Shown: positions 22,183 through 30,947, numbered from the stretch's first letter. The stretch is 64,000 nucleotides of DNA from Crossiella sp. SN42 (GCF_023897065.1 NZ_JAMHIV010000041.1:30777-94776), one strand, 5' to 3'. Notes: a model not told the origin generated them from the sequence alone. Translations and numbers: made by a program.

Positions 22183-23523
22183 ATGACCCGCCGCCCGGCC
22201 ACCGCGCTCCTGCTCGCAGGCGCGCTGCTGGCCGGGTGCGGGGCGGCCGAGCCCGGACTGGTGCAGCTGCGCCACAGCGCGGAAACCCCGGCCGCGGCGG
22301 CCGAGATCGCCGGGTTCACCTGGGCCGTGCCGCGTGAGCCGCGGTCGCTGGACTGGCCGCAGGGCGGCGAGGCGCCCGAGGACACCGTCACCGCGAACCT
22401 GTGCGAGCCGCTGGCCGCCCTCGCCGCCGAGATCGGCAACCCGGAACCGCTGACCCATGTCTACCGGCTGCGCCCCGGCGTCCGGCTGCACGACGGCACT
22501 ACGCTGACCGCCGCGGACGCGGTGGCCAGCCTGCGCCGTTCAGCCGACCGGGGATCCGGCGGCAGGCTGTCCCGCGGCTTCGACAAGGTGGAGAGCATCA
22601 CCGAGACCGGCCCGCTGGAGGTCACCCTCCGGCTGCGCGTCCCCGACCCGCTGCTGAGCCGCACCCTGGCCGGGCGCGCGGGCACGGTGGCCAGCCGCGA
22701 GTACCTCGCCGCCGGAGCACCGTCCACTTCGGATGGTTGCAGTGGACCGTTCCGGCTCGCCGAGTGGGCGCCCGGCTCGCACATCCTGCTGACCCGCTTC
22801 GAGGACTACTGGAACCCGGCGGCCCGCGCGCTGGCCGGCGCCGTCCGGTTCACCTTCGCCAGCGGTCCGGCGCTGGTCAACGGCCTGCTGGACGCCTCGA
22901 TCGAGGGCAGCTACCTGGACAGCCCCACCGCCGTGCTCCGGCTCGGCCACAGCACCGGCGGCCGGGTCTACTTCGGTCACGGCAACGCCGTCGCCGCACT
23001 GGACCCGGTGCCCGGCGGCGCGCTGGACAACCCGCGCCGCCGCCGCGCGCTGGCCTTGGCCCTGGACCGCAAGGCCATTGCCCGCGAGGGGTTCGCCGGA
23101 CTGGCCCAGCCCGCCGACCCACCGGTGCCCGAGGGCGGCGGCACCATCCTGGCCGCGGGACCCAGTCCGCGGCTGCCGCTGACCGTGCTGGACGAGGCCC
23201 GCCAGCTCGTCGCCGAGACCGAGCCGCTCGGTCAGGACCTGGTGATCCAGGGCGGCGGGGGAGTGGAGGCGGTCGCGACCGCCGCCGAGGTGCTCGCCGC
23301 CTGCACCCGCATCGGCCTGCCCGCCCGCATCGGTTCGGAGCAACCCGACCTGGCGCTGGTCAGCGGCGCGCCCACGCCCGCGGATCCGGCCTGGACCAGG
23401 TGGATTCCGCTGGTCCAGTTGCCGAACACGCTGTACCTGAACCACCGCATCACCGGCGCGCCCACCGGCGCGGGGTACCTCGATGAGGCCTGGGCGGCCC
23501 GGATCGGCCGCAGCAGGCGCTGA
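22183..23523 (+). CDS. SBP_bac_5-type (peptide/opine class) solute-binding lipoprotein
   Basis: This 446-residue secreted lipoprotein has a signal peptide ending in the lipobox LLAGC, so it is anchored outside the membrane. The body follows the OppA/DppA family: YRLRPGVRLHDGTTLTAADA is the canonical family signature, followed by GCSGPFRLAEW and NPRRRRALALALDR. It is about 50-100 residues shorter than typical OppA. It lies 102 bp downstream of the siderophore permease/ATPase operon, where a FepB/FhuD-type protein would be expected. It may have been recruited to bind a peptidic ferric siderophore, or it may be functionally unrelated; the sequence alone does not decide this. Confidence 0.8.
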   Translation: MTRRPATALLLAGALLAGCGAAEPGLVQLRHSAETPAAAAEIAGFTWAVPREPRSLDWPQGGEAPEDTVTANLCEPLAALAAEIGNPEPLTHVYRLRPGVRLHDGTTLTAADAVASLRRSADRGSGGRLSRGFDKVESITETGPLEVTLRLRVPDPLLSRTLAGRAGTVASREYLAAGAPSTSDGCSGPFRLAEWAPGSHILLTRFEDYWNPAARALAGAVRFTFASGPALVNGLLDASIEGSYLDSPTAVLRLGHSTGGRVYFGHGNAVAALDPVPGGALDNPRRRRALALALDRKAIAREGFAGLAQPADPPVPEGGGTILAAGPSPRLPLTVLDEARQLVAETEPLGQDLVIQGGGGVEAVATAAEVLAACTRIGLPARIGSEQPDLALVSGAPTPADPAWTRWIPLVQLPNTLYLNHRITGAPTGAGYLDEAWAARIGRSRR

Positions 23524-23530
23524 GTGCGGG

Positions 23531-23908
23531 TCAGTGCAACGCGGCCCGCACGTCGTCGAACAGCTCGAAGGTGCGGAGCAGGCCGGTCGCGGCCAGCGGC
23601 CGGGTGACCGAGCGGGCGGTGGACACCAGACGTAGCTTGACCGAGTTGGCCGTGGCGGCGCGCTCGAACTCCACCAGCGCGGCGAGTCCGCACGAGGCGA
23701 GGAAGGACACTCCGCTAAGGTCGAGGACCAGCAGCTTCGGTGCGGTGGCTAGTTGTTCGTCCAGCGCGGCGCGAAGACTGTCCACAGTCAGCAGGTCGAC
23801 TTCGCCCACCGCGGTGAGCACCACCGCATCGCCCGTGGTGCGCGAGGACAGCCGCAGCATCTGCTGGCTGTCCTGCGGCTCGCCGGGTTCGTGCGTAGCT
23901 GGAATCAC
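23531..23908 (-). CDS. STAS-domain anti-sigma factor antagonist
   Basis: This roughly 125-residue STAS protein is of the SpoIIAA/RsbV class, which binds anti-sigma kinases when unphosphorylated. The core VLDLSGVSFLASCGLAALVE carries the region where family members have a phosphorylatable Ser (usually DSSG); here it reads ASCG, with the first Ser of the pair kept. A TTG start at 23944 would overlap the preceding SDR gene; GTG 23908, just after the SDR stop, is the more likely start. It faces the lipoprotein gene, with stops 8 bp apart. A partner anti-sigma kinase is not in the window. Confidence 0.8.
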   Translation of the reverse strand: MIPATHEPGEPQDSQQMLRLSSRTTGDAVVLTAVGEVDLLTVDSLRAALDEQLATAPKLLVLDLSGVSFLASCGLAALVEFERAATANSVKLRLVSTARSVTRPLAATGLLRTFELFDDVRAALH

Positions 23909-23912
23909 CCGC

Positions 23913-24515
23913 TCACCGTAACCCCAATGTTTGCTGAGCGACAACTAATGCGCGCCCGTTGAGCGACGTGTCCTCGATCGCCCGGACATAACAGTCAGCC
24001 ACCTCGGCGGCAGGCACCCCCCGATCCGGCACCCCCAGCGTCTCCCGGACCCACCCCGGCGCGACCAGGTTCACCCGCAACCCACGCGGCAGCTCCGCCG
24101 CGGCCGCCGCCACGAACCCGGCCAGCCCCGCGTTGATCAACGCGCCAAAACTGGCCCCAGGCAACGGTTCGGTGAACGTGCCGCCGGTCAACGTGACCGA
24201 CCCGCCGTCCCGCAACCGGGGAATCGCGGCGCGCAGCAACCGCACCTGCCCGAGCAGTTTCCCCGCCAGCCCCGTGGTGAACTCCGCCTCGTCCCCTTCG
24301 TGCACCAAAGTCAGCCCGCCGCTGGCCGCGCAACACACCACCGCGTCCAGCTCCGCCACTCCATCGAGCAACGCCACCACCGACTCCGCCCGTGTCAGAT
24401 CCACCACAGGTTCACTCAACCGAGAAGCCCCCAGCACCGCATGCCCCCGCGCCCGCAACGCCCGCGTCACGGCCGTCCCGATGGTTCCGGACGCCCCCAC
24501 CACCAACACCTTCAC
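23913..24515 (-). CDS. Short-chain dehydrogenase/reductase
   Basis: This 200-residue protein has the Rossmann motif VVGASGTIGTAV at the N-terminus and an NAD(P)-binding fold of the atypical SDR class. The catalytic YxxxK is not evident; the region GASFGALINAGLAGF replaces the usual YxxSKAA, as in short SDRs often paired with XRE regulators. The substrate is unknown. It is transcribed divergently from the XRE regulator gene at 24613, which is the usual arrangement for that regulator to control the SDR. Confidence 0.82.
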   Translation of the reverse strand: MKVLVVGASGTIGTAVTRALRARGHAVLGASRLSEPVVDLTRAESVVALLDGVAELDAVVCCAASGGLTLVHEGDEAEFTTGLAGKLLGQVRLLRAAIPRLRDGGSVTLTGGTFTEPLPGASFGALINAGLAGFVAAAAAELPRGLRVNLVAPGWVRETLGVPDRGVPAAEVADCYVRAIEDTSLNGRALVVAQQTLGLR

Positions 24516-24612
24516 CAGACCTCCAGCGCCAACTCGCCGAACAACACGCCCTCGATCGTGGCCGCCGCCGGGTGGGCGTGCCTGTCCCTGTCAGGTGCAG
24601 GATGCTGAAGGC

Positions 24613-25473
24613 ATGGACACGGTGCTGGGCGAGTTCCTGCGGTCGCGCCGGGCGCGGCTGACGCCGGCCGCCGCCGGGCTCACCGACTACGGTGACCGGC
24701 GCCGCGTGCCGGGGCTGCGCCGCGAGGAGCTGGCCCAGCTGGCCGGGGTGAGCGTCGGCTACTACACCCGCCTGGAACAGGGCCTGAACCACAACGCCTC
24801 CGAGTCGGTGCTGGACGCGCTGGCCGCCGCGCTGCGCCTGGACGCCGACGAACGCGCCCACCTGCACACCCTGGCCCGTCCCAGGCCCAAGGCCGGCCGT
24901 AGGCACGGCCCGGAACACCTCCAGCCCCACCTGCGCAGCCTGGTAAGCACGGTCAACCTGCCCGCGCTGGTCCTGGGCAGGCACACCCACGTGCTCGCCT
25001 GGAACCCGCTGGCGCACACCCTGCTGGCCGCCCACCTGGACTTCCACGCCCCCGGGGACCCGGCCACCCGCCCCAACTGGGCCAGGCTGTTCTTCCTGGA
25101 CCCGCGCGTGCGCGAGCTGTTCGGCGACTGGGCGGACAAGGCCAGGGACACCGTGGCCGACCTACGGCAGATCGCCGGGCGGGACCGCGGCGACCCAGGA
25201 CTGGCCAGGCTGATCGAGGAGCTGACCCGGTGCAGCCCCGAGTTCGCCGAGCTGTGGTCCGGCCACCCGGTGCGCGGCTGCGCCAGCCACACCAGGGAGT
25301 ACCGGCATCCCCAGGCCGGCTCACTCATCCTGGCCGACGAGTTGCTGACCCTGCCGGATACCGACGGTCAGCGGCTGGTGCTCTTCCACGCCGAGCCCGG
25401 GTCCGCCTCGGCGGCCGCGTTGGCGCTGCTCAGCGATACTGCCCGGCACGCCGGGGAGGTGCTTGCGATATGA
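24613..25473 (+). CDS. XRE-family transcriptional regulator with MmyB-like ligand domain
   Basis: This 286-residue regulator has an N-terminal helix-turn-helix (RREELAQLAGVSVGYYTRLE, about residues 40-60). The C-terminal MmyB-like domain, where family members bind fatty acid-like ligands, includes NPLAHTLL, NWARLFFLDPRVRELF and HPQAGSLILADELLTLP. ATG 24613 is used although the frame is open upstream, because homology begins here. It is divergent from the SDR gene across about 97 bp, so it probably regulates that gene and itself. Confidence 0.9.
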   Translation: MDTVLGEFLRSRRARLTPAAAGLTDYGDRRRVPGLRREELAQLAGVSVGYYTRLEQGLNHNASESVLDALAAALRLDADERAHLHTLARPRPKAGRRHGPEHLQPHLRSLVSTVNLPALVLGRHTHVLAWNPLAHTLLAAHLDFHAPGDPATRPNWARLFFLDPRVRELFGDWADKARDTVADLRQIAGRDRGDPGLARLIEELTRCSPEFAELWSGHPVRGCASHTREYRHPQAGSLILADELLTLPDTDGQRLVLFHAEPGSASAAALALLSDTARHAGEVLAI

Positions 25474-25554
25474 CAAATGCTTAAGGTTAGAATCCTTGCC
25501 TCATGGCAAAGACCTGGCTGGGTTGGCTCGCGGAGGGTGGGAATGCGATGGCTG

Positions 25555-26058
25555 CTAGGCCGTGTCCTCCTGCTGAGCTTCCAGCCCGCCGGATGCCGCG
25601 TGGAAGCTGGCGAGCCCGCTCAGCAGCGCGGTCTGTTCAGCCGGGCTCATGGCCCCCAGCACTCGTCCCAGCTCGGCCTGCCGCGCGCCCCGCAGCTGCG
25701 CCAGCAGCCGGGAACCGTCCTTGGTGAGTTCCAGCGACACCTCTCGCCGGTCCGCCAGGTTCGATCGCCGCGCCAGCAGTCCCGCGGCCTGCAGCCGGTC
25801 GCACAACCGGCTCGCCGAGGACGGGATCGCACCGAGCTCCTCGGCCAGCTTGCCCAGCGTGATCGACTGGTGCCGTTCGACGACGACCAGCGCGCCCAGC
25901 TGCGAGGCCGATACCTTCGGGTGGACGCTCTCCGCGGCGCGCCCCCACACGATGACCAGTGTTTCCGCCGCAGCCTCCACCGCGGCCGCAAGCTCGGCCG
26001 GACGGTGACTGTGGTTCCGAACCAGGGCAGTACTCCACTCAGGCAGGTGTCGTGACAT
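25555..26058 (-). CDS. MarR-family transcriptional regulator
   Basis: This protein of about 167 residues has a winged helix-turn-helix of the MarR type: ITLGKLAEELGAIPSSASRLCDRLQAAGLL, followed by the wing region RREVSLELTKDG. It likely binds DNA as a dimer and responds to small molecules or redox state; the ligand is not predictable. The best start, ATG 26058-26056, shares its AT with the ATG of the divergent phosphatase gene (the sequence CATG). A downstream GTG near 25980 would give 141 residues and leave more promoter space. It is expected to control the divergent phosphatase gene. Confidence 0.83.
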   Translation of the reverse strand: MSRHLPEWSTALVRNHSHRPAELAAAVEAAAETLVIVWGRAAESVHPKVSASQLGALVVVERHQSITLGKLAEELGAIPSSASRLCDRLQAAGLLARRSNLADRREVSLELTKDGSRLLAQLRGARQAELGRVLGAMSPAEQTALLSGLASFHAASGGLEAQQEDTA

Positions 26059-27208
26059 GCGAACCAACCGTCTCGCCTTTGCTGAGCGTGCCATGCTCTG
26101 CGCCCCGGCGCACGATCTGGGTGATGTCCTGGCCGACATTCTCCACACTGAGTATGGGGCCAGTAGCACTGAGGTGTTCCTCGCCGACTACCGGATGCTC
26201 GCCCTGCAGCCGCTGCGCGCGGAGAATCCGGGCCCGATGGCCATCGCGGGCACCCCGGCCGGCCTGGCTTTTGGCGGCCAGGAGCCGGTGCGCCGCACCG
26301 AGGGCGCCGAGGAGGCGTGGTACCTGCCGATGACGGTGCGTGGCGACCGCTTCGGCGTGCTGCGGGTCACCTTCCCCGACCCGTCCGATGACAACACCGC
26401 CGAGGAGCTCATCGACCTGGCGCACGCCGCGACCCAGGCCTTCCAGGTAGCCGAGGCCGCCACCGACCGCTTCCGCCTGGCCCGCCGGGCCGAACGCCTG
26501 ACCCTGGCCGCCGAGATCCAGTGGCAGCTCCTGCCCGGCCGGGGCCTGGACCGCGAGGAGTTCAGCCTGGCAGGCCAGCTCGAACCGGCCTACGCCGTCC
26601 GCGGCGACAACTTCGACTGGACCGCCGACGCCGACGCCCTGACCATCGCCGTCACCAACGGCATGGGCGAAAGCGTAGACGCCGCCCTGCTGACCAGCCT
26701 GGCCATCAACGCCCTGCGCAACGCCAGGAGAGCGGGCGTCAGCCTCCCCGACCAGGCGGCCCTGGCCGACCAGGCCATCTGGTCCCAGTACGGCGGCCGC
26801 CAGCACGTCTCCACCCTGCTGCTCCGCCTGGACATCGCCGACGGCCGGGTCACCGCCATCGACGCGGGCTCCCCGAGGATCTGGCGCCTCCGCGATGGCG
26901 AGGTCGAACCCGTGCACCTGGAGCCTCAACTCCCGCTGGGCATGTTCGACAGCACCGTCTACGTCGAACAGGAGTTCAACGTCCTCCCCGGCGACCGCCT
27001 GTTCCTGCTCAGCGACGGCATCTTCGAGTCCGTCTACGAAGGCCGCCGCTACTCCGACAATTTGGAACGCATGCTCCGCGCCACCGCCAGCCTGCCCCCC
27101 GGCGAGGCGATCCGGGCGTTGTTGCACGACCTGCGCGCCTTTTGTCAGGACCAGTACCTGGACGACGACGCGGTGGGCGTGTGCCTGGACTGGACGGGGA
27201 AGGGTTAG
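26057..27208 (+). CDS. SpoIIE/PP2C-type serine phosphatase with N-terminal sensor-like domain
   Basis: This 383-residue protein has an N-terminal region resembling a GAF-type sensor (about 1-140), then a SpoIIE phosphatase domain (about 150-380). Such enzymes dephosphorylate STAS antagonists to release sigma factors. Core motifs are QWQLLPG, RGDNFDW, NGMGESVDAALL, LLSDGIFES and DDDAVGVCLDW. The metal-binding Asp expected in the DGMG motif is Asn here (TNGMG), while the later Asp residues are kept, so activity could be altered. The gene is divergent from the MarR gene, and a STAS protein is encoded nearby at 23.5 kb. It is followed by the second copy of the composite repeat. Confidence 0.85.
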   Translation: MRTNRLAFAERAMLCAPAHDLGDVLADILHTEYGASSTEVFLADYRMLALQPLRAENPGPMAIAGTPAGLAFGGQEPVRRTEGAEEAWYLPMTVRGDRFGVLRVTFPDPSDDNTAEELIDLAHAATQAFQVAEAATDRFRLARRAERLTLAAEIQWQLLPGRGLDREEFSLAGQLEPAYAVRGDNFDWTADADALTIAVTNGMGESVDAALLTSLAINALRNARRAGVSLPDQAALADQAIWSQYGGRQHVSTLLLRLDIADGRVTAIDAGSPRIWRLRDGEVEPVHLEPQLPLGMFDSTVYVEQEFNVLPGDRLFLLSDGIFESVYEGRRYSDNLERMLRATASLPPGEAIRALLHDLRAFCQDQYLDDDAVGVCLDWTGKG

Positions 27209-27216
27209 CGACCCAG

Positions 27217-27632
27217 GGCGAAGCCCGCGAACAAGCGGCCGGGGCTCGCGACAAGGAACCAGCGACGGGCTGGCTTTTCAAGACCTGCCTGCGTCTCTGA
27301 CTTTGATCTTCGCCTGAAACCCCGAAGATCAAAAGAAGTGTCCTCGCCGGACGGGCAGACCCCCGGAGGGGTTTGACAAGTCAAAAGCCGGTTGAGCAGG
27401 TTGCGGGGCTGAGCAGGCTGCCGGGGCCGGTTCCAGCGTGCTCGCGGTCCTCTCGTCTTCTCCGCACGGCCTTCCGACAGCGAACCACATCCCGCCGAGC
27501 AGCCGCCGTCACGTTGCGAGGGTTCGGCGGCGGTTGCTGTGAGCGTCTGCTCGGCGGGATGCGGTTAGCAGTCTCCAGGCCGTACGGAGAAGACGAGAGG
27601 CCCTCTTTGTGGGTTTTCACCCCGGCCCGGCT
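27217..27632. repeat. Composite intergenic repeat, copy 2
   Basis: This is the second copy of the element at 18577-19052, lying between the phosphatase gene and the response-regulator gene. The shared core is 27495-27627. This copy is more complete: 27450-27502 and 27547-27599 form the arms of a large imperfect hairpin (53 nt each, about 44 paired), with a smaller CCGCCG/CGGCGG stem in the loop. The element ends at the 3' end of the response-regulator gene. No plausible coding frame is seen. Confidence 0.75.
27302..27333 (+). terminator. Hairpin downstream of the phosphatase gene
   Basis: TTTGATCTTCG and CGAAGATCAAA form a perfect 11-bp stem with a 10-nt loop, about 94 bp after the phosphatase stop. 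It is AT-richer than its surroundings and could stop transcription in either direction. Confidence 0.5.
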
Positions 27633-28278
27633 ACACCAATCCGTTCAAATGCGCGTACACCACCGCGTGCACCCGATCCCGCAATCCCAGCTTCGCCAAT
27701 ATCCGCGACACATGCGTCTTCACCGTCTCATCCCCCACGTGCAATGCCGCCGCGATCTCCGCGTTGCTGTGTGCCCGGGCCACCAACAGCAACACCTCTC
27801 GCTCCCGAGCCGTCAACGAGTCCAACCCGGGTGCCGACGCGGGCGGCGCGATGCTTCCCGCGAACCGGGAGATCAACCGCTGCGTCACCGACGGGTCGAT
27901 CAACGCGTCCCCGCGCGCCGCCACCCGGATCGCGGTCAGCAGCTCCTCCGGCGGCAGGCTCTTTAACAGGAACCCGCTCGCTCCGGCGCGCAGTGCCCGG
28001 TACACGTACTCGTCGTTGTCGTAGGTCGTCAGCACCACGACCTTGGTCCGGTTGTCCGGCGCGGCCAGGATCGCCTCGGTGGCGCTCAGGCCGTCCACCT
28101 TCGGCATCCGGATGTCCAGCATCGCCACGTCCGGGCGCAACCGGGCCACCTCGGCCACGGCCGCGCGGCCGTCGGCTGCCTCGCCGACGCATTCCAGGTC
28201 CGGTTGTGTGGTCAACAGTGCCCGCAGGCCGGATCGCAGCATCGCGTGGTCGTCGGCCAGCAGTACCCGCACCGTCAC
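27631..28278 (-). CDS. NarL/LuxR-type two-component response regulator
   Basis: This 215-residue regulator has a receiver domain (VRVLLADDH at the start, phospho-acceptor in VAMLDIRMP near residue 54, Thr/Lys in VVLTTYDN and GFLLKS). A LuxR-type helix-turn-helix follows (LTAREREVLLLVARAHSNAE, then VGDETVKTHVSRILAKLGLRDR). The GTG start at 28278 overlaps the kinase stop (GTGA) and follows GGAGGT, so kinase and regulator are co-translated. The divergent membrane/metal cluster at 29586 is the natural target, but this is inferred from position only. Confidence 0.93.
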   Translation of the reverse strand: MTVRVLLADDHAMLRSGLRALLTTQPDLECVGEAADGRAAVAEVARLRPDVAMLDIRMPKVDGLSATEAILAAPDNRTKVVVLTTYDNDEYVYRALRAGASGFLLKSLPPEELLTAIRVAARGDALIDPSVTQRLISRFAGSIAPPASAPGLDSLTAREREVLLLVARAHSNAEIAAALHVGDETVKTHVSRILAKLGLRDRVHAVVYAHLNGLV

Positions 28279-29438
28279 GCCCGGACCTCCAGTGGCTCCA
28301 ACGGAAAAGTCACCGACGTTTGCCAGGTTCGGCCGTCCTCGGTGACGCCGTAGGTGGTGACTCCGTCGAACATGCCTGCCCTGCTGCGGATTCCGGCCAG
28401 GCCGCGTCTGCCGCTGGGCTCCGGGTCGCGGGTTGCCTTGGCCGCCACCGTGTTCCGGGTGGTCAGTTCCAGCTCGCCTTCGCGGAACTCCAGTGCCACG
28501 TCGATGCCCCGGGAATCGCCGTGCCGCAACGCGTTGGTGAGCATCTCCTGGATGATCCGGTACAGGGTGATGCCCAGGGAGTCCGGTAGCGCGCGGGGTT
28601 CGCCGCTGGTGCGCAGCCGGGCCGGGATGCCTGCCGCGCGTACGCCGTCGAAGAGCTCGTCCAGGTTGTCCAGGCCTGGTTGGCGGGCGCCGTCCAGGTT
28701 GTCGCCGTGCAGCAGGTCCAGCAGGTGGCGCAGGTCGATCATGGCGGACTGGCTGGCGGTTTCCACCGCGCTCAGGGAGCTGGCCACGGCCTCGGCGCCG
28801 GGGGCCAGGTTCAGGCGGGCGGCGCCGGCGTGCAGGTTGATCGCGCTGACGTGGTGGGCGATCACGTCGTGCAGGTCCCTGGCGATGGCGCTGCGCTCCT
28901 TGGCGATCGCCTGCGCCATGGCCTCCTCGGCGTCGCGGCGTTCCCGTTCGGCGCGCTGCTCCAGCTCGGCCAGGTGGGCGCGGCGGGCGGTGGTGTAGCG
29001 GCCGACCAGCCAGGGCAGCACCGCGCCGGAGAGCACCGCCACCGGCCACAGGTGCCAGACCTCGGGGCGGCGCATCAGCTGGACGGCCATCCTGCTGATC
29101 ACCAGCACGCCGAGTGCGGTCCACGCGTGCCAGCCGGAAAGCCAGGCCCCGGCCCGATATCCGGCGATCATCAGGCCCGCGTCGTTGCCGTGCACCGGCA
29201 GCATCGCCGCGGTCATGTGCACGATTCCGTGCACGGCGGCCATGATCCCGGATTTCCGGGCCGGACCGGCCAGGCCCGCGTCGGCCAGGATGATCGCGCC
29301 CAGCACCGCCCAGGTGTCCCAGGTGGTGGCGCAGCCGGTGAGCAGGAACAGCATCGAGTCGGTCAGCAGGGCCACCGCCGCGACCAGCACCGACTGCCGG
29401 GACAGCGACCGGCTCGGCTCGTCGGTGGTCAAGCGCAT
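28275..29438 (-). CDS. Two-component sensor histidine kinase (HisKA_3 type)
   Basis: This 387-residue kinase has several hydrophobic segments in residues 15-150, then a HisKA_3 dimerisation helix with the phospho-acceptor His in ERSAIARDLHDVIAHHVS, and an HATPase domain (IIQEMLTNALRHG, GRRGLAGIRSRA). ATG 29438 is chosen because GGAAGGAG precedes it by 7 bp; the frame is open further upstream. It signals to the response regulator encoded 4 bp downstream. The gene is divergent from the secreted/membrane cluster starting at 29586, across about 147 bp. Confidence 0.9.
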   Translation of the reverse strand: MRLTTDEPSRSLSRQSVLVAAVALLTDSMLFLLTGCATTWDTWAVLGAIILADAGLAGPARKSGIMAAVHGIVHMTAAMLPVHGNDAGLMIAGYRAGAWLSGWHAWTALGVLVISRMAVQLMRRPEVWHLWPVAVLSGAVLPWLVGRYTTARRAHLAELEQRAERERRDAEEAMAQAIAKERSAIARDLHDVIAHHVSAINLHAGAARLNLAPGAEAVASSLSAVETASQSAMIDLRHLLDLLHGDNLDGARQPGLDNLDELFDGVRAAGIPARLRTSGEPRALPDSLGITLYRIIQEMLTNALRHGDSRGIDVALEFREGELELTTRNTVAAKATRDPEPSGRRGLAGIRSRAGMFDGVTTYGVTEDGRTWQTSVTFPLEPLEVRA

Positions 29439-29585
29439 CGCACCGCTCCTTCCCCTGGGCCACCGCAGCGGACCCTGAGATGATCCGGCACCATCCCCCG
29501 GCACCGAGTCCCCCGTGCGGGGGAGGCCGGATCACCCGCCGTCGTGACGCCCCCGACCCCCGGCCGACCCTAACCTCCAGCGGCG

Positions 29586-30947
29586 ATGGACATCTCCGCG
29601 AACCGGCGGCGCGGCGCGCTGGTCACCCTGCTCTGCGCGCTCGGGCTGCTGCTCGGCGCCGGTGCCGCGCACGCCGACGGCGCGGACCGCGGCGCGGACA
29701 TCCAGGTCGCGCAGACCCTCGGCGAGCGCGAGCTGACCGTGGTGATCCGCGCGGTCGAACCGGTGCCGGGACCGGTGCACGTCGACGTGGTCACGCACGC
29801 CGGCAGCCCGCCCGGCGAGCTCGCGCTGCGGCTGTCCAGCTCGGGCGTGCAGCACAGCGCCACCCGCGTCCGCCTGGGCGCTGTCCCGGGTTTCCACCGC
29901 GCCACCCTGAGCGTGGACCGCGCCGGGCCGTGGGAGCTCGCGGTCGAGGACGGCAGCCGCACCGCCACCATCCCGTTCGTGGTGCCCGCGAAGGTCAAGT
30001 CACCGGCGGAGAACACCGTCTACGGCGGGTTCGTCGCCGCCGGGATCCTGTTGCTGGCGGCCCTGTTCCTCGCCCTGCGCGGCCACGCCCTGATCGCGCT
30101 GGCCCCGGCCGCGGGCCTGGTCGCCGCGCTCGCGGTGGCGGTCACCGCGGCGCTGCTGTCGGCCACCGTGCCGCTGCCGCCCGCGCCCGGCTCGGTGTGG
30201 GACCCGACCTACGACAGCGTCGCCGACCCCTACGCCCGCACCCAGCGACCCGCCGTCGACCCGGCCCGGCCACCGGTCACCCTGCTCGCCGACCAGGTCG
30301 GCGAGGACCTGCGGCTCGCCCTGGCCGACAGCGCCACCGGCCAGCCCGTCGACGACCTGCTGGTGCACGACAACGCCTTGGTGCACCTCGCGGTGGTCTC
30401 GCCCTCGGGCCGCCTGTGGCACCTGCACCCGATCCGGGTCGGCCCCGGCGACTACCGCGCCCGGCTGATCGCCCCGGAGACCGGCCGCTACGCCGTGGCC
30501 GCCGAGCTCGCCCGGCGCGGCGGCGGCCGTCAGCTGGCCCGGACCTCGGTGCGCCTCAACGAGATCGCGCCCAGCACCGCCCAGCTGGAACCGGTCGAGC
30601 TGCACCGCCGGATCGAACCGGCGGGCACGCCGAGCACGCTCACCGCCCGCTTCGGCGCCGCGGATCTCCAGCCCTGGCTGGGCATGCTGGGCCACCTCAT
30701 CGTCATCGGGCCGGTGCGCGGAGAGGTCGCGGACGCCCCGGTGTGGGCGCACGTGCACTCGATGATCCCGCCCACTCCCGGGCAGCCGGGCAAGCCGGAT
30801 GAGAGCGTGGCCGCCTACGGCCCGGACGTGCCGTTCACCTACACCTTCCCGCTGCCCGGCCGCTACCTGGTGTGGGCCCAGGCCGAACGCGGCTACGCGG
30901 TGCGCACGGTCGCGGCCGAGATCACGGTGCCGGAGGCAGCCCGGTGA
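29586..30947 (+). CDS. Secreted, membrane-anchored protein with YtkA/CopC-like domains
   Basis: This 453-residue protein has a signal peptide (cleaved near AHADG). A first beta-rich domain follows to about 140, then two membrane segments (about 142-200). The second extracellular part contains LVHDNALVHLAVVSPSGRLWHLHPIRVG and a late GHLIVIGP...WAHVHSM stretch. The paired histidines (WHLHP, AHVHSM) and the GRYLVWAQ fold resemble YtkA/CopC-type copper-binding domains. It starts a four-gene cluster and its stop overlaps the next start (GTGA). Metal binding is inferred from histidine clusters and neighbours, not shown. Confidence 0.75.
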   Translation: MDISANRRRGALVTLLCALGLLLGAGAAHADGADRGADIQVAQTLGERELTVVIRAVEPVPGPVHVDVVTHAGSPPGELALRLSSSGVQHSATRVRLGAVPGFHRATLSVDRAGPWELAVEDGSRTATIPFVVPAKVKSPAENTVYGGFVAAGILLLAALFLALRGHALIALAPAAGLVAALAVAVTAALLSATVPLPPAPGSVWDPTYDSVADPYARTQRPAVDPARPPVTLLADQVGEDLRLALADSATGQPVDDLLVHDNALVHLAVVSPSGRLWHLHPIRVGPGDYRARLIAPETGRYAVAAELARRGGGRQLARTSVRLNEIAPSTAQLEPVELHRRIEPAGTPSTLTARFGAADLQPWLGMLGHLIVIGPVRGEVADAPVWAHVHSMIPPTPGQPGKPDESVAAYGPDVPFTYTFPLPGRYLVWAQAERGYAVRTVAAEITVPEAAR

